The notes below the pieces were generated by a model. It ran no database searches. It had not been told where the DNA came from and saw only the letters and a program-made list of their open reading frames with translations. 64,000 nucleotides of DNA from Candidatus Sulfurimonas marisnigri (lineage in GTDB: Bacteria > Campylobacterota > Campylobacteria > Campylobacterales > Sulfurimonadaceae): positions 1,178,001 through 1,242,000 of the forward strand of contig NZ_CP054493.1 of the NCBI RefSeq assembly GCF_015265475.1, read 5' to 3'. This document shows, piece by piece, positions 17,995 to 26,564 of this stretch. The position numbers were made by a program, and so were the translations under genes. The stretch's first letter is position 1, and each line of letters begins with the position of its first letter.

Positions 17995-18041
17995 TTAATA
18001 ATGTTCTTACATTCCTTCTAGTACAATCATTATAAAATTTA

Positions 18042-18047
18042 TATAAT
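18042..18047 (+). promoter_or_regulatory. Probable -10 element upstream of cheY copy 2
   Basis: Same TATAAT as at 15018-15023, carried within repeat A, so the second unit has its own copy of the putative promoter. Confidence 0.35.
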
Positions 18048-18099
18048 AAATATTTTGGGAAGTTAAATTTCTTGAATGAGTAATATAATGGAGAATAAT

Positions 18100-18486
18100 A
18101 TGAGTAAAAAAATTATAATAGTAGATGATTCGAAGACTGTTCTGGCAACTGCAGAAATGGCTTTAGAAGGCTTAGTTAATGATGGAACAATTGTCTTAAA
18201 GACATACGTGAATCCAGCAGAGCTTCATGATGCATTAATTGGTGGAACTGAAGATTATGACCTGCTGATTAGTGATATAAATATGCCTCAGTTAAATGGT
18301 TTGGATTTAGCAGCAGAACTCAAGCAAATTGCTAATTTTAAAAGCAAGCCAATTCTTATTTTGACTACAGAGAGTTCAGCTGAAATGAAGACAAAAGGAA
18401 AAGAAATCGGTGTTACTGGATGGCTTGTTAAGCCTTTTAGTGATGAGAAGTTAGTTAAAGCCATTAAGATGGTATTGGGAATCTAA
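18100..18486 (+). CDS. cheY: CheY-like response regulator, copy 2
   Basis: 128 residues, identical in protein sequence to copy 1; the only base change found (18270) is silent. The same phospho-acceptor Asp59 and RBS GGAG are present. This copy sits directly upstream of the cheW, receptor, STAS-like, cheA and cheR series, so it is the copy joined to the full operon. Confidence 0.93.
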   Translation: MSKKIIIVDDSKTVLATAEMALEGLVNDGTIVLKTYVNPAELHDALIGGTEDYDLLISDINMPQLNGLDLAAELKQIANFKSKPILILTTESSAEMKTKGKEIGVTGWLVKPFSDEKLVKAIKMVLGI

Positions 18487-18491
18487 ATTAT

Positions 18492-18998
18492 ATGGATAAT
18501 AAGAAAAAAATAAAAGAGATTAGTACAGCGCATAGGTACTTAACCTTTTTTGTTGATGATGAGCAGTATGGTATAGATATCTCTAGAATAAAAGAGATTA
18601 TAGCTCCTATAGCAATAACACATATACCAAAGACCCCACCATTTGTAAAAGGTGTTATTAATTTACGTGGTTCAATTATTCCCGTAGTTGATGTAAGACT
18701 GAAATTTGATATGCAAGAGCGTGAGATAGATATCAATACCGCAATTATAATCTATGAAGTAGATAAATCTTCCATAGGATTCATAGTTGATCAAGTAGAA
18801 GATGTTCTCTCTATAGAAGATAAGTATATTTCCGATGCCCCTCGATTTGGAGGAAATATTGACACAACTTTTATAGAAAATATAGCTGAAGTAGGTAATG
18901 ATGTTATCATGCTTTTAAACCTAGAAAAAATATTTGAACCAGAAGAATTATTAGATATAACCAAACTAGAACATGAATATATAAATGAGGAAGAGTAA
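18492..18998 (+). CDS. cheW: CheW coupling protein, copy 2
   Basis: 168 residues, identical to copy 1. Here the stop is followed by a 5-base gap before the receptor 2 ATG at 19004, whereas copy 1 overlaps its receptor by one base. The junction of the duplicated and the differing DNA is therefore at the cheW stop codon. Confidence 0.95.
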   Translation: MDNKKKIKEISTAHRYLTFFVDDEQYGIDISRIKEIIAPIAITHIPKTPPFVKGVINLRGSIIPVVDVRLKFDMQEREIDINTAIIIYEVDKSSIGFIVDQVEDVLSIEDKYISDAPRFGGNIDTTFIENIAEVGNDVIMLLNLEKIFEPEELLDITKLEHEYINEEE

Positions 18999-19003
18999 TA
19001 AAA

Positions 19004-20974
19004 ATGACAATTAAAAAACAGTTGACTACGGCACTATGGTTAGTAGGCTCGATACCATTTATAGTAATAGCACTTACATCTTATTATAAATCAAGTACAG
19101 CTCTATCTTTAGAAGCAGTTGATAAAATGGAGATGGCAAGAGATTTAAAGAAAAATCAGCTACTTGGTTATTTTGAAATGCTTAAAGGAAGTGTTGAGAG
19201 CTTTTCTGAAAACAGAAATCTTCATGTAATGTATGATGAATTAGTAGTACTGCATAATAAATATAATGTTACTCCAGATGGTCCATGGAATATAACTACT
19301 AACTCCGAAGTATTGGATGTTTATGCTAGGTATGATAATTATTTTAGAAAATATATGGATGATAATAATCTTGCTGACATTACTATTATGTGTGCAAAGC
19401 ATGGACATGTTATGTACTCGGTACAAAAAAACTCTGATCTTGGTCAAAACCTTATAACAGGAGAACTCCGCAATAGTCCTCTTGCGGAGGCATTTAATAT
19501 AGCTCTTAAAGATAAAGAGTCACATTTGACTGACATGAGTCCTTACTCGCCATTAAAAGGCTCACCAGTTATGTTTCTTGGAGCCCCTATATCTGAAGCT
19601 GGTAAAGTAGAGTCTGTGATTACGGTTCAGATTGATTCTAGATTAATTAATAAAATTATGCATGACCGTACAGGAATGGGCGAAACAGGAGAGACATATT
19701 TAGTTGGACAAGACTCTCTTATGAGAAGTGACAGCTTTATAGATCCGAAAAATCGCACAGTTTATGCTTCATTTAAAAACCCTTCAGTGGGGTCAGTAAA
19801 AACAAGTTCTGCGAAGAATGCTTTATCTGGAGAGACAGGCACAGATATTATTGTGGATTATGAGGGTGACTATGTTATGTCAGCTTATACCCCATTTGAA
19901 TTTCTTGATTTGAAATGGGCAGTTATTGCTGAAATTGAAAGAGATGAAATATTTGCAGCTGTTATAGAGCTTCGTAATTATACGTTAATAATGGCGGCTA
20001 TTTTTGCTATTCTTGTAATATCTGCTGCTTTGCTCCTAGGAAGTTTTATTACAAAGCCAATTATAAATGCTGTTAAATCTATTATTGAATCGAACGAGCA
20101 AGTGTTAAGTGCTTCTACAGAGATTGCAGATTCTGCTACAGCTCTTGCAGAAGGTGCGAGTGAGCAAGCTAGTAGTGTTGAGCAAGTTAGTGCTACAGTA
20201 GAAGAGTCTACAGCAATTAATAATCAAAATTCAACTAACTCTCGTGAAGCTGATATCCTAGCTAAAGATGCTAAAGCTTCTGCTGAGAATGGTTCTAAAA
20301 AAGGTGAAGAATTAATAGAATCGATGAATGAGATTAATAAATCAAGTGAGAGAATTTCTAAAATTATCAAAACAATTGATGAGATTGCTTCACAAACAAA
20401 ACTTCTGGCACTTAATGCTGCAGTAGAAGCTGCCCGTGCAGGTGAACATGGTCTAGGGTTTGCAGTTGTTGCAGATGAAGTTAAAAGTCTTGCTCAACGC
20501 TCCTCAGATGCTTCTACTGAGACAGCGGCTATTATCGAAGAGTCAATTGCTCAAACAAAAAAAGGTGCAGAGATAGCTAAACTTACTTCTCAATCATTTG
20601 AAGATATTCTAGACCGTATAAATAAAACATCTAACCTTATAAGTGAAATTTCTGTATCTGCAAAAGAACAGAGTGATGGAATGAATCAAATTGCTATAGC
20701 AATAAGCGAAATAGACCAAGTTACACAACAAAATGCAGCTACAAGCGAAGAGACAGCCGCATCTTCAGAAGAACTTAGTGCACAAGCAGTATCTATGAAA
20801 GAAACTGTAAATATTATTGCTGCCATGGTTGGTGAATCAACAACTATATCTGAAAATACACATACGATAAATCAAGTAAAACGTTCTCCAAAAAAAGCTA
20901 AATCTGTAAGGTCGTATTCAAGAGGTTCTAAAGATATCTTTCCATTAGATGAAGAAGACCTTAAGGAGTTTTAG
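19004..20974 (+). CDS. Methyl-accepting chemotaxis protein 2, dCache-like sensor
   Basis: 656 residues. TM1 is about 8-27 and TM2 about 326-348. The periplasmic part (about 290 residues) has dCache features: a long N-terminal helix, [47 protein letters not shown] and the membrane-distal to proximal [19 protein letters not shown] split over 215-245. The cytoplasmic part from base 20051 is identical to receptor 1. The cache type usually binds small metabolites such as amino acids; the ligand is not predictable here. Confidence 0.94.
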   Translation: MTIKKQLTTALWLVGSIPFIVIALTSYYKSSTALSLEAVDKMEMARDLKKNQLLGYFEMLKGSVESFSENRNLHVMYDELVVLHNKYNVTPDGPWNITTNSEVLDVYARYDNYFRKYMDDNNLADITIMCAKHGHVMYSVQKNSDLGQNLITGELRNSPLAEAFNIALKDKESHLTDMSPYSPLKGSPVMFLGAPISEAGKVESVITVQIDSRLINKIMHDRTGMGETGETYLVGQDSLMRSDSFIDPKNRTVYASFKNPSVGSVKTSSAKNALSGETGTDIIVDYEGDYVMSAYTPFEFLDLKWAVIAEIERDEIFAAVIELRNYTLIMAAIFAILVISAALLLGSFITKPIINAVKSIIESNEQVLSASTEIADSATALAEGASEQASSVEQVSATVEESTAINNQNSTNSREADILAKDAKASAENGSKKGEELIESMNEINKSSERISKIIKTIDEIASQTKLLALNAAVEAARAGEHGLGFAVVADEVKSLAQRSSDASTETAAIIEESIAQTKKGAEIAKLTSQSFEDILDRINKTSNLISEISVSAKEQSDGMNQIAIAISEIDQVTQQNAATSEETAASSEELSAQAVSMKETVNIIAAMVGESTTISENTHTINQVKRSPKKAKSVRSYSRGSKDIFPLDEEDLKEF

Positions 20975-21001
20975 ATGACTATTGATGGTGATACTCTTGA
21001 A
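20051..21001 (+). repeat. Direct repeat B, copy 2 (951 bp)
   Basis: Second copy of the receptor signalling domain block; see 16985-17935. In this copy the DNA continues into an intact STAS-like gene. Confidence 0.97.
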
Positions 21002-21238
21002 ATTGAGCTTGATATGGATATTAAAGATGTACTTGAACTAAAAAACTTTATAGTTGATAGACTTGAGTATATTGAAGCTGTTTCACTTATAGGAGAGATG
21101 AATGAATTTTCTTCATCCTCACTATTGCAGTTGCTTTTTAGTATAAAAAAATCTAAACCATCAATTACAATAAATGCAATTGATACAGATTTAAAGTTAG
21201 AGAATTATGGTGTAATACATTGGGTAAATAATGACTAA
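20975..21238 (+). CDS. Small STAS-like domain protein
   Basis: 87 residues. The pattern LELKNFIVDRLEYIEAVSLIGEMNEFSSSSLLQLLFSIKKS (residues 20-60) with serines after a strand and followed by a helix is STAS-like, the fold of anti-anti-sigma factors. Such proteins occur in several chemotaxis operons, where their role is unclear. The ATG directly follows the receptor 2 stop, and the end overlaps cheA by 8 bases. A conserved phosphorylatable serine is possible, but which one is not certain. Confidence 0.7.
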   Translation: MTIDGDTLEIELDMDIKDVLELKNFIVDRLEYIEAVSLIGEMNEFSSSSLLQLLFSIKKSKPSITINAIDTDLKLENYGVIHWVNND

Positions 21239-23333
21239 AGAGCAGATACGAGATATATTCATTGAAGAAGCAACGGAGATTATTGAAAAGTTAGATGTTG
21301 ATATTATTAATTTTGAAGATAATCCGCAAGATAAAGATTTACTGAATGAACTATTTCGTGGCGTACATACTTTAAAAGGAAGTGCCAACTCTTTCGGATT
21401 TACTAGACTTGGTGAGTTTGTGCACCATTTTGAAGATGTGCTTGATTATTACCGAAATACAAATGATATTGTAAATCCACAAAACATTGATCTATTTTTA
21501 TCTTCTGTTGACATAATTAAAGATGTTATGTGGAGAGAAGTTGATGGTAACGAGGGTGTGCCAGATAATTTCAACAATATATTAGAAGGTATAAAATCTA
21601 TTTTATCACAAAGTACAGTAGGTTCAAAAGTTGAACATGCTGATTTAGCAATTGACTTTTCAGAACAAGCAAAAGTAATAAAAAGTAATTTCAGTGAAGA
21701 AGATATTATTAGAATGAAGAGTACACTAAATTATGGAGAAGAGTTATATCACATTTCTTTAACCCTTGACGATGATATATTTTTTCGTGGGTTTGATCAT
21801 GCACGACTCTTCAAGCTACTTAGTGATGAAGGTCAGATACTTGAATCTTGGTGGAATATGGATGATATTCCCACTCTTGATGAACTGAATCCGGAGAGAA
21901 GCAGTATTAAACATGTAGATGTTTTTTTCGCTTCTGATAAGCCATCAAGTGAAATTGAAGAGTTGTTTGAGTATATAGATGAACATGAATATAGTTTTGT
22001 ACATGTAGAAAAAGATGTAGAAAAAAAACCTGAACCTGAACCACTAAGAGATGAAGATATTAAGTTCGGACGCAGGGAAATTGATAATGAAGTAAAAACA
22101 TCTGGCCGTAGAGCAAACGATAGGGATGATACAAAAGCTGGAGTTGGTCGTAGAAAAAACGATGCACGCTCTTTTGTGAAAGTCGACACTACTAAGCTTG
22201 ATGAACTTTTTGATTCAATTGGAGAAATGGTAATTGCACAAAATTTTCTTGCCGAAAACGAAGAGATAAAAAAGATTAAAAGTGAGGGTATTACAAAAAC
22301 TATAAATGTCCTTTCAAAAATTACACGTTTAATTCAAAATAGAGTTATGTCACTACGAATGGTAGCCGTAAGTGATACTTTTGAGAAAATGAAACGGGTT
22401 GCTCGCGATGCAAGCAAAAAAGTAAATAAAGAGATATCTTTAGAAATTTATGGCGCTGATACTGAAATAGATAAAACAATGGTAGATGCTCTTTCTGATC
22501 CTCTTATCCATATCATGCGTAATGCAATTGACCATGGCCTGGAAGATTGCACAGAAGACAGGATTGCAGTAGATAAAACAGCTATAGGTATTATAGGACT
22601 AAGAGCATTTCACAGGGGTGGAAATATAGCCATTGAAGTTTCTGATGATGGACGAGGTATAAACCGTGATAAAGTCTTTTCTAAAGCAGTAGAGCGTGGA
22701 CTGATTGAAGAAGATGATGATTTAACTGACGCTCAGGTATTTTCACTAATTATGCAGGCTGGTTTTTCTACAGCAGATGTAATTAGTGATATATCTGGTC
22801 GCGGAGTTGGTCTTGATGTTGTACGCTCATCAATTGAAAAGTTGCATGGACGAGTTGAGATAGCTTCTGAGGTTGGAAAAGGTTCTACTTTTACTATTTT
22901 ACTTCCATTAACCTTAGCTATTATCGATGGTATGATTGTTAAAAGTGCCGGTGATACCTTTATTATTCCAACACTCTCTGTAGTCGAATCATTTATTCCC
23001 TCCAAAGAGATTGTTCACTCCATTAAACGAAAAGGTGAATTTGTTGATTTAAGAGGAGAGATGATTCCTGTAGTAAGATTAAATCATGTGCTTGAAATTG
23101 GTGAAGCTAAACCTAATATTTGGGAATCTACACTTATGTGCGTCGAGAGTGAAAAAGGCAAATATGCTATTTTGGTAGATGACCTTGTTGGAAGACAACA
23201 GGTAGTTATAAAATCACTTGGTTCAACGCTTTCAAGAATAAAGGAGCTATCAGGCAGTGCTATTATGGGTAGTGGAGAAATTGCTCTTATTCTAAATGTA
23301 GAAGAATTGCTTATTCAAGGATGCATAAAGTAG
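21231..23333 (+). CDS. cheA: CheA chemotaxis histidine kinase, no receiver domain
   Basis: 700 residues. P1/HPt with phospho-acceptor His46 (GVHTLKGSANSFGF), a middle domain with LDDDIFFRGFDHARLFKLL, a charged linker at about 278-312 with three GRRxxD units, the P3 dimerisation helices, the HATPase with HIMRNAIDHGLED, VSDDGRGI and SGRGVGLDVV, and a C-terminal CheW-like domain (P5). Unlike CheA of Campylobacter and Helicobacter there is no fused receiver. It phosphorylates CheY and CheB. It overlaps the STAS-like gene by 8 bases and cheR by 13. Confidence 0.97.
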   Translation: MTKEQIRDIFIEEATEIIEKLDVDIINFEDNPQDKDLLNELFRGVHTLKGSANSFGFTRLGEFVHHFEDVLDYYRNTNDIVNPQNIDLFLSSVDIIKDVMWREVDGNEGVPDNFNNILEGIKSILSQSTVGSKVEHADLAIDFSEQAKVIKSNFSEEDIIRMKSTLNYGEELYHISLTLDDDIFFRGFDHARLFKLLSDEGQILESWWNMDDIPTLDELNPERSSIKHVDVFFASDKPSSEIEELFEYIDEHEYSFVHVEKDVEKKPEPEPLRDEDIKFGRREIDNEVKTSGRRANDRDDTKAGVGRRKNDARSFVKVDTTKLDELFDSIGEMVIAQNFLAENEEIKKIKSEGITKTINVLSKITRLIQNRVMSLRMVAVSDTFEKMKRVARDASKKVNKEISLEIYGADTEIDKTMVDALSDPLIHIMRNAIDHGLEDCTEDRIAVDKTAIGIIGLRAFHRGGNIAIEVSDDGRGINRDKVFSKAVERGLIEEDDDLTDAQVFSLIMQAGFSTADVISDISGRGVGLDVVRSSIEKLHGRVEIASEVGKGSTFTILLPLTLAIIDGMIVKSAGDTFIIPTLSVVESFIPSKEIVHSIKRKGEFVDLRGEMIPVVRLNHVLEIGEAKPNIWESTLMCVESEKGKYAILVDDLVGRQQVVIKSLGSTLSRIKELSGSAIMGSGEIALILNVEELLIQGCIK

Positions 23334-24151
23334 TGAGTATAGAAGAAAATCTAAGTATTTCAGAATTCAAGATGTTCCAAAAACTTATTTATAATGATAT
23401 CGGAATTTCATTGGCGGATCATAAGCGTACACTTGTTCAATCACGACTTAGAAAATGGATAAGGGAGTTTGAACTAGCAAACTATCAAGAGCTTTATGAA
23501 AAAATAGCTAACGATAATAGTGGTCAAATGCTGATGATGCTAGTCAATGCGATTACAACAAATGTAACATCTTTTTTTCGCGAAGAGAGTCAGTGGATTT
23601 ATTTACAAAATAATTTAACTGAAATTTTCGACATAAAAAATAAACGTATTCGTATCTGGTCAGCAGCTTGTTCTAGTGGACAAGAGCCTTACAGTATCAT
23701 TATTTTTTTAAAAGAGCATTTGAAAAATTTTGATGAATGGGATATTAAAATTTTAGCAACAGATATATCTGAAGAAATTTTACTAAAAGCTACTAGTGGT
23801 ATTTATGTAAAAAAAGAGCTAGAAGGTATGCCAAAGAATATACTAATAAAGTATTTTAACGGTTATAAAGATGAATCATTTATGGTTAAAGATGAAATTA
23901 AACAATACGTAGTTTTTCGTACTTTCAATCTTGTTACAGGTGATTTTTCAATTTTTAAAAATAATTTTAATATTGTTTTTTGTCGTAATGTGATGATTTA
24001 TTTTGACCGTCAAACACAAAATCAACTTTTTGAACAGTTTGCAAAATTACTTGAAAAAAAATCACGACTATTTATTGGACATTCAGAATCAATACATCAA
24101 AAAAATTATACGTATAAATTAGTAGCACCATCAATATATAAACTTAATTAA
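23321..24151 (+). CDS. cheR: CheR protein-glutamate O-methyltransferase
   Basis: 276 residues. The N-terminal helical domain is followed by the SAM-dependent methyltransferase domain with TTNVTSFFREESQW, WSAACSSGQEPYSI, ILATDISEEIL and FCRNVMIYFD. It methylates receptor glutamates for adaptation, opposite to CheB. The start overlaps the end of cheA by 13 bases, so expression is coupled. Confidence 0.96.
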   Translation: MHKVVSIEENLSISEFKMFQKLIYNDIGISLADHKRTLVQSRLRKWIREFELANYQELYEKIANDNSGQMLMMLVNAITTNVTSFFREESQWIYLQNNLTEIFDIKNKRIRIWSAACSSGQEPYSIIIFLKEHLKNFDEWDIKILATDISEEILLKATSGIYVKKELEGMPKNILIKYFNGYKDESFMVKDEIKQYVVFRTFNLVTGDFSIFKNNFNIVFCRNVMIYFDRQTQNQLFEQFAKLLEKKSRLFIGHSESIHQKNYTYKLVAPSIYKLN

Positions 24152-24161
24152 GGAAGACATT

Positions 24162-25052
24162 ATGGAGATTTCAAGAATTACAGATAGCGAGCTACTTAAA
24201 GAGATTGGGCGCCGTTTTGAAGAGAAGAAAGCTTCTATTTCAGAGATGGAGTTTATGACAAAAAAACTTCTTGAGCTTAATGAAAAAAATAAAAATTCAC
24301 AAGAGGTTAAAAGTCAATTTTTATCTCTTATTAGAAATGAGTTTAATAACCCTATGTCGTCATTACTAAACATAACAAATATGATAGTAAAAAAAACAAC
24401 AGATCAAAAAATTGCTAATTTATCAGCTATGATGCAGAGTGAGTTGCTAAAATTAGATTTTAGCTTAAAAAATATTTTTGCTGCTTCAGAGATAGAAGCA
24501 GGAGAGACTGCTAATGACTACTCTTCTGTTAATATTGAAAGTATTTTTAACGAAAAGCTAGACTACTTTAGTTTTCTAATTGAAGAAAAATCTTTAAAAC
24601 TAAAATATATAGATGGATGCAAAGAAAAAGTTATTTCAGATTCTCAAAAGATAGATATTATTCTACTCAATTTAATATCAAATGCGTGTGAATACTCATA
24701 CAAGAACTCTGAAATCATAGTATCTGTTGAGTGTAATGACAAAAATTACATAATTAAAGTAGAAGATTCAGGAGAGGGTGTGTATGAAGAGCACACTAAA
24801 GAGATATATAATCGTTTTACGCACTTTGAAACAGGAAATACAAGAGCTACGGCTGGATTAGGCCTTGGACTTAGTGTTGCTCGAGGAATGGTAGAAGCTC
24901 TTGACGGTACGATTGATAATACCATAGAAAATGGGAAGACAGTTTTTACAGTTTTAATAAGTAAAATAGATGAAAGAGACATTGATATATCGACAGGAGT
25001 AGGTTCTAATGAGTTTATATTTGACCATGGTGACGGGATAGTGGAATTTTAG
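24162..25052 (+). CDS. Histidine kinase-like protein lacking the phospho-accepting histidine
   Basis: 296 residues, soluble. An N-terminal coiled coil (1-50) leads into a HisKA-like helix, but where the H-box should read HELRTP it reads NEFNNP (Asn59 at the His position). The ATPase domain looks intact: N box LISNACEYS, G1 EDSGEGV, G2 GLGLGLS and a GKTVFTVLI end. It may be a regulator that binds ATP or acts as a phosphatase or scaffold within the chemotaxis cluster. It lies 10 bases after cheR and 1 base before cheD. Confidence 0.8.
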   Translation: MEISRITDSELLKEIGRRFEEKKASISEMEFMTKKLLELNEKNKNSQEVKSQFLSLIRNEFNNPMSSLLNITNMIVKKTTDQKIANLSAMMQSELLKLDFSLKNIFAASEIEAGETANDYSSVNIESIFNEKLDYFSFLIEEKSLKLKYIDGCKEKVISDSQKIDIILLNLISNACEYSYKNSEIIVSVECNDKNYIIKVEDSGEGVYEEHTKEIYNRFTHFETGNTRATAGLGLGLSVARGMVEALDGTIDNTIENGKTVFTVLISKIDERDIDISTGVGSNEFIFDHGDGIVEF

Positions 25053-25053
25053 C

Positions 25054-25518
25054 ATGTACATAAAGAAATTTATCCATGTTGGAGAAATTCATATTGGTGC
25101 AAGAGAAACTGAAATTAGTACAATTTTAGGTTCTTGTATTTCAGTTTGTATTTATGATTATGTACGTTGCGTTGGTGGAATGAACCATTATTTAGTGCCT
25201 TTGTGGAATGAAAATGGCCTTCAAAGCCCAAAGTATGGAAATATATCAATTCCTCGCTTGATAGAAAGTATGGTAAACATTGGTTGTGACACCAAAAATA
25301 TGGAAGCTAAAATATTTGGTGGGGCAAATGTTATTGATGTTTCAAGCGTTGAGATGATGGTGGGACGAAAAAACATTTTAATTGCTAAAGAGATACTAAG
25401 AGAGTATGGTATTCCAATTGTAGCACAAGATGTGGGCGGTGAAAAAGGAAGACGAATTATGATGCGTAGTGATACTGGGAAAGTTTTTTTAAAATATACA
25501 AAAAGCAGTGATGAATAG
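25054..25518 (+). CDS. cheD: CheD receptor glutamine deamidase
   Basis: 154 residues with the CheD catalytic pair Cys28 (LGSCISVC) and His45 (GGMNHYL), and the later IFGGANVI, NILIAKEIL and DVGGEKGRRI segments. CheD deamidates receptor glutamines to glutamates, creating methylation sites. Neighbouring cheR and cheB complete an adaptation module. Confidence 0.95.
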   Translation: MYIKKFIHVGEIHIGARETEISTILGSCISVCIYDYVRCVGGMNHYLVPLWNENGLQSPKYGNISIPRLIESMVNIGCDTKNMEAKIFGGANVIDVSSVEMMVGRKNILIAKEILREYGIPIVAQDVGGEKGRRIMMRSDTGKVFLKYTKSSDE

Positions 25519-25520
25519 TT

Positions 25521-26564
25521 ATGGGGATAAAAGTCTTAGTAGTTGATGATAGTGCTACAGCAAGAGCTATTCTTACTGATATTTTAGAGAGTGATAGTGA
25601 GATTGAGAGTGTAATGACTGCTCCAGATGCTTATGTAGCTCGAGATAAAATACTAAAGTATAAACCAGATGTTATATGTTTAGATGTTGAGATGCCAAGA
25701 ATGGATGGAATAACATTCTTAAGAAAACTGATGAAATACATGCCTATTCCAGTTGTAATGGTATCTTCTATTACAAAAAAAGGTGCCAGAACAACACTAG
25801 ATGCTCTTGAAGCTGGTGCTGTTGATTTTGTTGCTAAGCCACACTCTAATATATATGAAAATTCTGATGAAATTCGAAGTGAACTTTTAGAAAAAGTAAA
25901 AAGTGCGGCTATGGCACAAGTAAATAAAGATATTAAAATAGATACAAATAGAAAAGTTTTTTATAAAGCATCTACTTTAGAGACTCCTCAAAAGCTTATT
26001 GTTCTTGGCTCATCGACAGGCGGTGTTGAGGCACTTAGGTTGTTTTTGGCTCAATTTCCAAGTAACAGTCCTGCTATATTATTAGTACAACATATGCCTG
26101 TAGATTTTACTAAACAATTTGCACAGAGACTTAACAGCACCTGTAAAATGGATGTTAAAGAAGCAAAAGATGGAGATACACTGGAAATAGGTCAAGTGTT
26201 GATTGCACCAGGTGATAAACATATGACATTAAAACGCTCAGGGCATAGGTATTACGTTCATATTGGTGGTAGAGAAAAAGTTTCAGGTCACTGCCCATCT
26301 GTTGATGTCATGTTTAACTCTGTGTCAAAAGTAGCAGGAGCAAATGCTGTTGGTGTTATTTTAACAGGTATGGGCTCTGATGGAGCAAAAGGACTTCTCA
26401 ATATGAGTAAATCAGGAGCTATGACTTTTGGGCAAGATAAGCAAAGCTCTACGGTTTATGGTATGCCCAAAGCAGCATATGAGTTGGGTGGCGTTAAAAA
26501 ACAAAATTCTTTAGATAAGCTCCCAAAAGATATTTTAGATTATTACAACCAGGATAATAAATGA
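25521..26564 (+). CDS. cheB: CheB protein-glutamate methylesterase with receiver domain
   Basis: 347 residues. The N-terminal receiver has Asp55 (CLDVEMPRMDG); the C-terminal esterase has the catalytic serine in LGSSTGGVEAL (Ser165), His in LLVQHMP and Asp in LTGMGSDGAKG. It demethylates receptors when phosphorylated by CheA. The receiver is absent from CheB of Campylobacter jejuni as I recall, so this cluster is of another class. It overlaps the next gene by 4 bases. Confidence 0.97.
   Translation: MGIKVLVVDDSATARAILTDILESDSEIESVMTAPDAYVARDKILKYKPDVICLDVEMPRMDGITFLRKLMKYMPIPVVMVSSITKKGARTTLDALEAGAVDFVAKPHSNIYENSDEIRSELLEKVKSAAMAQVNKDIKIDTNRKVFYKASTLETPQKLIVLGSSTGGVEALRLFLAQFPSNSPAILLVQHMPVDFTKQFAQRLNSTCKMDVKEAKDGDTLEIGQVLIAPGDKHMTLKRSGHRYYVHIGGREKVSGHCPSVDVMFNSVSKVAGANAVGVILTGMGSDGAKGLLNMSKSGAMTFGQDKQSSTVYGMPKAAYELGGVKKQNSLDKLPKDILDYYNQDNK

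Larger units (their letters stand above)
18003..18999 (+). repeat. Direct repeat A, copy 2 (997 bp)
   Basis: Second copy of the cheY-cheW block; see 14979-15975. Identity also loosely extends about 10 bases upstream with one mismatch, into the edge of the AT palindrome. Confidence 0.97.

Noticed and set aside
14979-21001. The duplication as a transposon or integron
   Set aside because: No transposase, integrase, terminal inverted repeats or target-site duplication were seen; the repeats are ordinary gene segments.
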